Part shown: positions 1 to 4,801 of the stretch, piece by piece | Layout of the letters: the number at the start of each line of letters is the position of its first letter | Position numbering within the stretch: the stretch's first letter is position 1 | Assembly (NCBI GenBank): GCA_964625325.1 | Contig: CAZVBA010000045.1 | Location: 1-5,327 of the forward strand | Reading direction: 5' to 3' | DNA from: CAZILM01 sp964625325 | Lineage (GTDB): Bacteria; Patescibacteriota; Saccharimonadia; Saccharimonadales; CAYVSP01 | DNA length: 5,327 nt | Made by a program: the position numbers and the translations under genes | Notes under the pieces: generated by a model | The model's database searches: none | What the model saw: only the letters and a program-made list of their open reading frames with translations | What the model was told of the DNA's origin: nothing

Positions 1-63
1 ATTTTTGCAGCACAGCTGCGCCAAATGAGCTAATTGCCCGAAAGTCTTAATTAACAGATAGGA

Positions 64-1146
64 CTATACGTTAGTTCGGTAAGATTCGCAAATGCGGTTG
101 AGATAGCGTAGGTTGTGAATGCTAACTAGGCTGCCGGCCAGCGGTTCCCCGACCTTGAACTGGTGGCGTAAGAAGCCGCGGCTGTAGCCGCCGACACAGG
201 TCGTACAATCACACGACGGGTCAATTGGTTTTGTATCGTTGGTATATTTCGCATTGGTAAGATGGATAGCCTTATCGCTTTTAACCCAAGCGGTTCCGTG
301 CCGGCCGTTACGGGTTGGTAAGACGCAGTCCAGCATGTCAATGTCGTGCTCGATGGCGAAACGTAGGTCAATTGGATCGCCTACACCAAGAAGAAAGTGT
401 GGACGAGCCGGGTCATACTGTGGTGCCAGGAATTTCAACATGGCGTGCATATCCTTACGGCTCTCACCGACCGATAAGCCACCGATGGCAATACCGTCAA
501 CCGGCAGCGATTGGACGATTTCCAGACTTTTTTGCCGCAGTTTTTTGTCTAATCCGCCCTGTACGACGCCAAACAACAGCGGTTTTTCAACCGGTTTCAT
601 ATCCTTGGTAAGACGCTGGAACTCCTTCAGCGAGCGCTCCAGCCAGCGGTGGGTGCGTTCAAACGCCTCCTGGGTACGCGCCCGCCCCTGGTCATCGAGC
701 GCCGTAACGTCATCAAAGGCGACCAGCATATCGGCCCCCAGCTGGAGTTGGCTTTGGATGGAAATTTCTGGAGATAAGAATATTTTATCCCCTGTTATGG
801 GGCTCTGGAACGTCACGCCGTCCTCGCTGATTTTACGGATATTAGCCAGCGAAAAGACTTGGAAGCCGCCGGAGTCAGTCAGGATGGGGCCGGACCACTT
901 GGTGAACTGGTGTAAACCGCCCAGTTTGGCTACCGTAGCTGGACCAGGCTGCATATATAAATGATAGGTGTTACACAGGATAACCGCAGTGCCAGTGGTC
1001 TGGACCTGCTCAGGGTTCAGCGACTTGACCGCGCCACGGGTGGCGTCCGGCATGAAAGTCGGCGTTAGGACCTGGCCGGCGCGGGTGTTGAGGATACCAC
1101 TACGAACCTTTTTGGTGGTCTTATTTAGCTTAAAAACAGATAACAT
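64..1146 (-). CDS. tgt: Queuine/preQ1 tRNA-guanine transglycosylase (Tgt)
   Basis: The enzyme swaps guanine 34 of GUN-anticodon tRNAs (Asp, Asn, His, Tyr) for a queuosine precursor base, in the cytosol. Numbering from the start chosen here (360 residues), the TIM-barrel motifs are in order: LCNTYHL near 57-63, LTDSGGFQVFSL with substrate Asp91, FDDVT near 144-148, VVQGG near 194-198, GGLSVGE near 222-228, and DMLDCVLPTRNGR with the probable nucleophile Asp273. The zinc site is Cys312, Cys314, Cys317 and His344 (CDCTTC...SIHN). An upstream in-frame ATG at 1164 gives 366 residues. I prefer 1146 because it aligns with the E. coli N-terminus and because the upstream ATG coincides with an extended -10 motif. 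Two oddities are seen: Val147 sits where Zymomonas Tgt has Cys158, and the protein ends about 10 residues after SIHNLRYLNR, shorter than the usual tail. The gene is divergent from the small ORF at 1251. Family assignment is secure; start choice is inference. Confidence 0.96.
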   Translation of the reverse strand: MLSVFKLNKTTKKVRSGILNTRAGQVLTPTFMPDATRGAVKSLNPEQVQTTGTAVILCNTYHLYMQPGPATVAKLGGLHQFTKWSGPILTDSGGFQVFSLANIRKISEDGVTFQSPITGDKIFLSPEISIQSQLQLGADMLVAFDDVTALDDQGRARTQEAFERTHRWLERSLKEFQRLTKDMKPVEKPLLFGVVQGGLDKKLRQKSLEIVQSLPVDGIAIGGLSVGESRKDMHAMLKFLAPQYDPARPHFLLGVGDPIDLRFAIEHDIDMLDCVLPTRNGRHGTAWVKSDKAIHLTNAKYTNDTKPIDPSCDCTTCVGGYSRGFLRHQFKVGEPLAGSLVSIHNLRYLNRICESYRTNV

Positions 1147-1154
1147 GTCACCAC

Positions 1155-1163
1155 ATTGTAACA
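1155..1163 (-). promoter_or_regulatory. Extended -10 promoter of tgt, apparently leaderless
   Basis: On the minus strand this reads TGTTACAAT: a TGn extension followed by TACAAT, 5 of 6 matches to TATAAT. Only 8 bases separate the hexamer from the ATG at 1146, so transcription would begin at or within about two bases of the start codon. No convincing -35 element is seen 16-18 bases upstream. No Shine-Dalgarno sequence precedes the ATG at useful spacing. Confidence 0.5.
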
Positions 1164-1192
1164 TCTTAAGACGCTTATGCTATGACATAGAC

Positions 1193-1221
1193 TTGACTCA
1201 TGTGCACCCTTCTGGTAGCAT
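1193..1221 (+). promoter_or_regulatory. Promoter of the 38-codon small ORF
   Basis: TTGACT (1193-1198) and TAGCAT (1216-1221) are separated by exactly 17 bases. The -10 is preceded by TGG, giving a TGn extension. The predicted transcription start is near 1228, which leaves a leader of about 23 bases containing GGGAGG. This is among the best-formed promoters in the window. It lies back to back with the tgt promoter. Confidence 0.65.
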
Positions 1222-1234
1222 TACCGAGTTAATC

Positions 1235-1240
1235 GGGAGG
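1235..1240 (+). promoter_or_regulatory. Strong Shine-Dalgarno (GGGAGG) for small ORF
   Basis: GGGAGG is the best Shine-Dalgarno match in the window, 10 bases before a TTG start codon at 1251. The spacing is slightly long. It stands out because the neighbouring tgt and nrdR genes have no such site, and it supports the non-ATG start of the small ORF. Confidence 0.5.
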
Positions 1241-1250
1241 CGCTCATAAT

Positions 1251-1367
1251 TTGAGTACCGTTACGGATGTGCTTGAGGAGTTCAAACTCTTCTACGAAGA
1301 GCTCGCTCCATCCAAGCGCACCATCAGTCGTATACGACGCGTTCGACCAGCGCCTGCCAAGGGCTAA
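1251..1367 (+). CDS. Putative 38-residue small protein, TTG start
   Basis: I do not recognise this product. The frame begins at TTG 1251, 10 bases after GGGAGG, and ends at TAA. The upstream in-frame stop TAA at 1230-1232 excludes a longer version. Residues 4-18 (VTDVLEEFKLFYEEL) look like an acidic amphipathic helix. After Ala19-Pro20 comes a basic tail (SKRTISRIRRVR, then PAPAKG). There is no membrane segment and no cysteine pair. It has its own promoter and is followed 11 bases later by a strong intrinsic terminator, so the unit is monocistronic. The charged, patterned composition looks coding, but this rests on one sequence. The alternative is a non-coding RNA of about 180 bases that happens to contain the ORF. 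A longer minus-strand frame over the same region starts inside nrdR and has no support. Confidence 0.5.
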   Translation: MSTVTDVLEEFKLFYEELAPSKRTISRIRRVRPAPAKG

Positions 1368-1378
1368 GGACGAACGAG

Positions 1379-1410
1379 AGCTCCAGGAATCAACCTGGAG
1401 CTTTTCTTTT
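1379..1410 (+). terminator. Intrinsic terminator after the small ORF
   Basis: This is a perfect 9-bp inverted repeat, AGCTCCAGG (1379-1387) and CCTGGAGCT (1394-1402), with a 6-base AATCAA loop. It runs straight into a T-rich tract (TTTTCTTTT, 1402-1410). The T tract is present only for plus-strand transcription. It insulates nrdR from the small ORF transcript. Confidence 0.88.
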
Positions 1411-1454
1411 CCCCTCTTTTCCAAAATTATCCACTTCCATTTTAAATAGCTGTA

Positions 1455-1463
1455 TGACAATAT
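1455..1463 (+). promoter_or_regulatory. Probable extended -10 of nrdR, leaderless
   Basis: TGACAATAT reads as a TGn extension plus a weak -10 hexamer CAATAT, ending 6 bases before the nrdR ATG at 1470. A poor -35-like TTCCAT lies 17 bases upstream (1435-1440). No Shine-Dalgarno is visible, so the transcript probably starts at the initiation codon. An alternative weak promoter, TTTCCA-18-TTAAAT (1418-1447), would start near 1454. Confidence 0.35.
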
Positions 1464-1468
1464 ATTGA
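1457..1468. promoter_or_regulatory. NrdR-box-like palindrome over the nrdR promoter
   Basis: ACAATATATTGA contains the perfect palindrome CAATATATTG and resembles the known NrdR-box core (acaCwAtATaTwGtgt type). It overlies the presumed -10 region immediately before the nrdR start codon, a position that would allow autorepression. A second partial match, TGTGTATATTGTG, lies at 1476-1488 inside the coding start. Centre-to-centre spacing is about 19 bp rather than the roughly three helical turns typical of paired NrdR boxes. Confidence 0.5.
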
Positions 1469-1469
1469 C

Positions 1470-1877
1470 ATGGTCTGTGTATATTGTGGGCATGACACGC
1501 AGGTAGTTAATTCCCGTTCGCAGAAGCGGACCAATCAGGTCTGGCGGCGGCGCAAGTGCAGCAATTGCGGTAACGTCTTCAGCTCATTAGAAGAGGTTAA
1601 CTGGGGTCAGGCTGTTCGTTTTAAACATAAGGGTCATTTAGAGCCGTTTTCAAGGGATAAACTCTTTATTAGCCTCTATGAGGCCTGTCGGCACCGTAAG
1701 ACGGCGATAAGCGACGCTACAGGCCTGACAGACACTGTTCTGAGCAAGCTTTGGCCGCGAATTGAAACCGCTGCTCTCACCCGTACGCAAGTTATAGCTG
1801 CAACATCAGAGGTACTGAAGCGATTTGACCGTGCTGCGGCTACCGCCTATCGGGCTTATCACCCTTTAAAGGATTAA
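1470..1877 (+). CDS. nrdR: Ribonucleotide reductase transcriptional repressor NrdR
   Basis: NrdR is a zinc-finger plus ATP-cone repressor that senses ATP/dATP and shuts down ribonucleotide reductase genes. The 135-residue protein starts MVCVYCG, matching the family's MxCPxCG opening, which fixes the start. The zinc ligands are Cys3, Cys6, Cys30 and Cys33. The linker VWRRRKCSNCG matches the family's IRRRRxCxxCG. The family's DSR appears as NSR (14-16) and RFTT as VFSS. The ATP-cone begins near 49 (RFKHKGHLEPFSRDKL) and continues to about 128. It is slightly shorter than the usual 150 or so residues, mainly at the C-terminus. No ribonucleotide reductase gene is in the window. The stop codon overlaps that of the convergent gene at 1874. 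Confidence 0.95.
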   Translation: MVCVYCGHDTQVVNSRSQKRTNQVWRRRKCSNCGNVFSSLEEVNWGQAVRFKHKGHLEPFSRDKLFISLYEACRHRKTAISDATGLTDTVLSKLWPRIETAALTRTQVIAATSEVLKRFDRAAATAYRAYHPLKD

Positions 1878-2137
1878 AATCCTAGGCTCGTACTGTTGCT
1901 TCCCTTACCGTAAATCAAGTAAAAAACAGATACAACAACAAATGCCAAGCCTAATACGATAGCGGTTGTTATTAAAATACGTTTGGATTTACTGTAGTTC
2001 TTAAAAGTCGGATTCCAAGTCAAAACACCATGTACAAGATAGCCTACAAGCAAACAAAAGATCCAGCCACCAAAAAGTAGCCCAAATAATAAATTCCCTA
2101 GCACGCAGTCGAAGTATCCATGACAAACCAGGTCCAT
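1874..2137 (-). CDS. Small two-TM membrane protein, unknown function
   Basis: I do not recognise this 87-residue product. Two hydrophobic segments are clear: about 11-38, rich in Gly, Leu and Phe with Cys5, Cys11 and Cys28 in or near it, and about 54-76. Between them is a polar, basic loop (NPTFKNYSKSKR). The C-terminus is short and serine-rich. The basic loop would favour a hairpin with both ends outside by the positive-inside rule. It has its own TATAAT upstream, so it may be transcribed separately from the glycosyltransferase whose stop lies 27 bases away. Its stop codon shares the TTAA at 1874-1877 with nrdR. The coding call rests on the hydrophobic pattern, the promoter and the tight fit between neighbours. 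Confidence 0.72.
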   Translation of the reverse strand: MDLVCHGYFDCVLGNLLFGLLFGGWIFCLLVGYLVHGVLTWNPTFKNYSKSKRILITTAIVLGLAFVVVSVFYLIYGKGSNSTSLGF

Positions 2138-2163
2138 GTTTCTTATCTTAAACTTTTCCCCGG

Positions 2164-2193
2164 ATTATAGAAGTGTTCTTTTATCTTCGTTAA
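2164..2193 (-). promoter_or_regulatory. Promoter of the 87-residue membrane protein gene
   Basis: On the minus strand, TTAACG (2188-2193, 4 of 6 to TTGACA) is followed 18 bases later by a perfect TATAAT (2164-2169). The -10 abuts the 3' end of the glycosyltransferase gene. The start would fall near 2157, giving a leader of about 19 bases with only purine-rich, non-canonical ribosome-site character. Confidence 0.55.
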
Positions 2194-3802
2194 TAACGCG
2201 TTTTTCAGTTACATCGAACTTACCGATGTAGCGCCCAAAGGCCAGGTGGACTTGAGAGTTTATGGCCGCCACGGAATTGAATACTACTCCGACGACCGGC
2301 GTCAGTATCCATTGCCAGGCAAAGCCAATGGCCCGGCGGCGCTTATGATGGGGTGGCCGCTGGGGCAAGGTGGCGATGCCGACGTAAACCACTGTCAGCA
2401 GTGCTATCAGCGCCACGGTATTGATGGTACTGACAATCGTCGGTAACCTTAACGCCACAATATTGTGTTTGGCATCGCGGTTGAGGAAAAGTGGTAGCCA
2501 GCCCGACAGCAACAGCAGTGGTGCGGCCGTGGCCCAGCCGACATGTGATTCCAGCAGCCGCAAAAACTTGGCCAGGGCATCAAACTTGGGTACTTTATTC
2601 TTCTTAAAAAAGGCATTGGTGGCCACATAGGCCACATCCGAAGCCCCGTACGTCCAGCGGCGGATTTGCTTAAACTGGGCCATGGTCGTCCGAATCCGCT
2701 TGCCGGCATAGACGGCGTCCTGATAAATCGGTGCGTAGAGTGGCAATACTTCGTAATCCCCGTCATAGCGGAAGTAGCTGCGCCAGAACTGGTGACCATC
2801 CTCCACAATGGTACGGACACTCCAGAAGTCGGTATCAATCAGGGCGTCAAGACTTTGACTGTGCGCCGAAAAATTGCGTAAAGCATGCAAGCGCACCGAG
2901 TTGGCCGTATGGAAGTAGGTGTTAGCTATGGCACAGAGCCGCATGATGGCCGGCACGTCCCAGATATTGTTGTTATAGAGAGTTACCGGTTGGTAGGATT
3001 TTTGCTTACGTTTTTCAGCGGAAATATAGACGTAGGTTAGCAGCGAGAAGTAGTTCTTATCGACGCGGTTGTCCGAGTCAAGCGTGGTGATGAGCACCCG
3101 CGATGGATCAATCCCCTGCTCTTTTGCCCAAATGGCTACGCGCCGGCCGCAATGGGTGGCATTGCCGCCCTTCCCGGGGATTTCGCCCGGCAAAACTGTA
3201 TGTTCGACGGCTTCGGCGTGGAAAAACTTATTCCGATACAGCGCCAGGGTTTCTTGGGTTTCACGCTTTTTTTCATCGGTGGCGCGCTCTTCATAGGCCA
3301 GGAAAAGCGCTGTTTTACGGTTCTCAAAGCCGTTGCTATTAATAATGTGCTCGATGGTTGGATGAAGGATGGCTTGTGATTCGTTATAGGTACAGATAAT
3401 CACCACCTGGACGACTTCGTCGGGCAGCATATCAATAAGATTGCCCGCTTGTAAGCGTTTCGTATTCCTTAAATGCTCTTTAATTATTTTGGACTTGGTG
3501 CCGGCGTGGCGGCTGACAGTCTGCTCCGGCGCATAGAAATCTTTCAGCAGCCGCTCCCAGTCGACTCGACGGGTTTGTTTGACCTTGCTATAACCTTCAC
3601 CAACGCGCAGCGACATGGCGGTAGCTCTCAGAAATAGGATAAGGATGTAAGTAACTATGAAATAGGCGGCCGCCGGCACAAAAAAGATGCTTAGTAGGAT
3701 AGGTGTTAAGAAGATGGTTAATGACAGCAGGCCGGGTAGTATTTCAAAAAAACGATAGGTTTTATTACGGTCCTTGGGTTGCGGTATCTCCAGGTCGGTC
3801 AT
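2165..3802 (-). CDS. Membrane-embedded family 2 glycosyltransferase
   Basis: This is a processive-type GT2 enzyme expected to transfer a nucleotide-sugar-derived residue to a growing glycan or lipid at the inner face of the membrane. Two N-terminal membrane segments (about 21-41 and 42-60) precede a cytosolic GT-A domain: VVIICTYNE (133-141), GKGGNA (210-215), LDSDN with the DxD Asp242/Asp244, VEDGHQFW containing the acceptor-site acid pair Glu334-Asp335, and QIRRW (379-383), the QxxRW signature of cellulose-synthase-like enzymes. Three or so C-terminal membrane segments follow (about 423-440, 455-478, 492-515). No PilZ domain is present, so c-di-GMP control is not indicated. The donor and product cannot be read from sequence. 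The start overlaps the stop of the preceding gene as ATGA with no Shine-Dalgarno, implying translational coupling. Confidence 0.9.
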   Translation of the reverse strand: MTDLEIPQPKDRNKTYRFFEILPGLLSLTIFLTPILLSIFFVPAAAYFIVTYILILFLRATAMSLRVGEGYSKVKQTRRVDWERLLKDFYAPEQTVSRHAGTKSKIIKEHLRNTKRLQAGNLIDMLPDEVVQVVIICTYNESQAILHPTIEHIINSNGFENRKTALFLAYEERATDEKKRETQETLALYRNKFFHAEAVEHTVLPGEIPGKGGNATHCGRRVAIWAKEQGIDPSRVLITTLDSDNRVDKNYFSLLTYVYISAEKRKQKSYQPVTLYNNNIWDVPAIMRLCAIANTYFHTANSVRLHALRNFSAHSQSLDALIDTDFWSVRTIVEDGHQFWRSYFRYDGDYEVLPLYAPIYQDAVYAGKRIRTTMAQFKQIRRWTYGASDVAYVATNAFFKKNKVPKFDALAKFLRLLESHVGWATAAPLLLLSGWLPLFLNRDAKHNIVALRLPTIVSTINTVALIALLTVVYVGIATLPQRPPHHKRRRAIGFAWQWILTPVVGVVFNSVAAINSQVHLAFGRYIGKFDVTEKRVINEDKRTLL

Positions 3803-4149
3803 GTTATCAGCAGAGCGTTACTGACCACAATGGTAATAACCAGCAAGAGCACGCCCAGACCGAGCACCGTGGCCGCGTACTCGCGGCGGACTTGGTAAAC
3901 ACGGATGCTTATCAGGATGTTCACCACCGTGATGATAAGCATGAAGGCGATAAAGTTGACTAAGCCCCAGGCAGTGCCTGGCTTAAAGTGGCTGACCCCC
4001 AGGTTGGCCCGGTACTCGACAATGTAGCTGCTGTTGCGGCCGCCCAAGCGTAACGCCACCTGCAGACTGCCAAAGATAACCAGGAAGGCACTGATGCTGA
4101 GCAGCAATAATATCAACCGGTCGTGCGTATACTTCTTCGGATTGTGCAT
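3799..4149 (-). CDS. Small three-TM membrane protein coupled to glycosyltransferase
   Basis: I do not recognise this 116-residue product. It has three hydrophobic segments (about 12-32, 61-84 and 92-116) and a basic N-terminus (MHNPKKYTHDR). A polar 25-residue loop between TM1 and TM2 contains RLGGRNSSY and VEYRANLG. A frame extending upstream to 4209 gives 136 residues, but those 20 extra codons lie in tRNA-Gly, so I start at ATG 4149. A perfect TATAAT ends 9 bases before that ATG. The gene overlaps the glycosyltransferase by 4 bases (ATGA), so the two proteins are very likely made together. A structural or export partner of the glycosyltransferase is a reasonable inference, not something the sequence proves. 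Confidence 0.8.
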   Translation of the reverse strand: MHNPKKYTHDRLILLLLSISAFLVIFGSLQVALRLGGRNSSYIVEYRANLGVSHFKPGTAWGLVNFIAFMLIITVVNILISIRVYQVRREYAATVLGLGVLLLVITIVVSNALLIT

Positions 4150-4158
4150 TTGAAAGGT

Positions 4159-4164
4159 ATTATA
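4159..4164 (-). promoter_or_regulatory. -10 box of the membrane protein/glycosyltransferase operon
   Basis: A perfect TATAAT on the minus strand ends 9 bases before the ATG at 4149, with no Shine-Dalgarno between, suggesting a leaderless transcript. It lies 10 bases downstream of the tRNA-Gly CCA end. The -35 position would fall inside tRNA-Gly, where no good match exists. Read-through from the tRNA unit is therefore an alternative source of transcript. Confidence 0.5.
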
Positions 4165-4174
4165 GCGGATATTA

Positions 4175-4249
4175 TGGTGCGGGTAGAGAGAATCGAACTC
4201 TCCTCTCAACCTTGGGAAGGTTACATATTAGCCACTATACGATACCCGC
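4175..4249 (-). tRNA. tRNA-Gly (anticodon CCC), CCA encoded
   Basis: A full cloverleaf reads on the minus strand. The acceptor GCGGGTA pairs with TACCCGC, followed by discriminator A and an encoded CCA. The D stem is GTAT/ATAT with one G-U pair. The anticodon stem TAACC/GGTTG has loop TTCCCAA, giving anticodon CCC for GGG codons. The T arm is GAGAG-TTCGATT-CTCTC. It follows tRNA-Thr with only two bases between them, so the two are processed from one transcript. Confidence 0.95.
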
Positions 4250-4251
4250 TC

Positions 4252-4327
4252 TGGAGCCGGAGATGGGATTCGAACCCACGACTTGCTATTTACGAAACAG
4301 CTACTCTACCAACTGAGTTACTCCGGC
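4252..4327 (-). tRNA. tRNA-Thr (anticodon CGT), CCA encoded
   Basis: The acceptor GCCGGAG pairs with CTCCGGC, followed by discriminator T and an encoded CCA. The D stem is ACTC/GAGT. The anticodon stem GCTGT/ATAGC has loop TTCGTAA, giving anticodon CGT for ACG codons. The T arm is GTGGG-TTCGAAT-CCCAT. The first ten bases overlap the 3' end of the HNH gene. It is the first of a two-tRNA unit with tRNA-Gly. Confidence 0.95.
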
Positions 4328-4779
4328 GTACCAAATCTAGATAATAATACACGACCTTCCCTTACTCTGTTACTAACTATTCTTTGCCTTCTGCCATTTC
4401 CTCTGTTTAAGCCCGCGTATGTGGGTAGCAAAGCATCGCAGTTCGGACAAATCAAGCGCAAGTTGCTTTCAACATTATTACGCCAATTACCGTCAATATG
4501 ATCAGCAACCAACGGAACCTTGCCTGTTTTAATATTAATCACAGACCATTCACATAGACTGCATTTGTTTTCAAATTTTTCACGCAAGTAGCGTTTTATA
4601 TGATTTGAAACCACACCGTGACCCTGAAGTCCACTTATTTCTCCATCCAACCATTTATCGATGTAGAGTTTGTATTTATGTCCCATCTGGCATTTGTTAC
4701 TGCAGTATTTAGCGAGCGGACTATTTGTCTCTTGGCCGCAATTTAAGCAGTCCAACCTTGGTTTCCTGGGCATGGTCAT
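4318..4779 (-). CDS. HNH endonuclease with N-terminal zinc ribbon
   Basis: This is a 153-residue stand-alone HNH-type nuclease, the kind common in phages and as homing or free-standing mobile endonucleases. The N-terminal zinc ribbon uses Cys11, Cys14, Cys26 and Cys30 (CLNCG...YCSNKC). The basic middle (about 54-72) leads to a second four-Cys site, Cys73, Cys76, Cys111 and Cys114, that frames the HNH fold. Catalytic His94 lies in ADHIDGN and the structural Asn106 in ESNLRLICPNC. The third metal-ligand position is Asp115 (CPNCD), where CPNCH is usual. The C-terminus is basic (RGNGRRQR...). The start at 4779 has TATAAT six bases upstream; a second ATG two codons later (4773) is possible. The TAA stop lies inside tRNA-Thr. 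The target is unknown. Confidence 0.85.
   Translation of the reverse strand: MTMPRKPRLDCLNCGQETNSPLAKYCSNKCQMGHKYKLYIDKWLDGEISGLQGHGVVSNHIKRYLREKFENKCSLCEWSVINIKTGKVPLVADHIDGNWRNNVESNLRLICPNCDALLPTYAGLNRGNGRRQRIVSNRVREGRVLLSRFGTPE
4344..4373 (-). promoter_or_regulatory. Possible promoter of the tRNA-Thr/tRNA-Gly pair
   Basis: On the minus strand, GTAACA (4368-4373, 4 of 6) and TATTAT (4344-4349, 5 of 6) are 18 bases apart. Transcription would start about 10 bases before the tRNA-Thr 5' end. It lies within the HNH coding sequence, so it may be coincidental. The alternative is co-transcription with the HNH gene. Confidence 0.35.
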
Positions 4780-4785
4780 ATCTAT

Positions 4786-4791
4786 ATTATA
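4786..4791 (-). promoter_or_regulatory. -10 box of the HNH gene, apparently leaderless
   Basis: A perfect TATAAT on the minus strand ends 6 bases before the HNH ATG at 4779. Transcription would start at the first base of the start codon or one base before it. No Shine-Dalgarno is present and no good -35 is seen. The upstream side is shared with the divergent tRNA-Asp promoter. Confidence 0.55.
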
Positions 4792-4801
4792 CTAGCTTTT
4801 G

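Noticed and set aside
1..39. tRNA-like segment on the minus strand at the left edge (GGGCAAT, TA, GCTC, then TTTGG in D-loop position)
   Set aside because: The acceptor, T8-A9 and G18-G19 positions fit, but base 21 is not A, base 33 would be C rather than T, and the anticodon stem cannot close before the edge. The 3' half is outside the window, so it may be chance or a degenerate tRNA.
239..964. 241-codon plus-strand frame opposite tgt
   Set aside because: It is the antisense shadow of a clearly conserved tgt gene, with low-complexity Ser/Trp/Arg-rich translation and no start signals.
1267..1449. 60-codon plus-strand frame overlapping the small ORF
   Set aside because: It lacks a ribosome site and reads straight through the terminator hairpin and T tract. 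The overlapping TTG frame has a promoter and GGGAGG in register.
1221..1493. 90-codon minus-strand frame between tgt and nrdR
   Set aside because: It starts inside nrdR, crosses a strong plus-strand terminator, has no ribosome site or promoter, and lies antisense to the better-supported small ORF.
1870..1883. Palindrome AGGATTAAAATCCT as a bidirectional terminator
   Set aside because: The stem is only 6 bp with a 2-base centre and neither side has a T tract.
2449..2838. 129-codon minus-strand frame inside the glycosyltransferase
   Set aside because: It is an out-of-frame shadow of the GT2 coding region with no initiation signals.
4150..4209. 20-codon N-terminal extension of the 3-TM protein
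   Set aside because: These codons are the 3' half of tRNA-Gly, and a TATAAT lies between the tRNA and the ATG at 4149.
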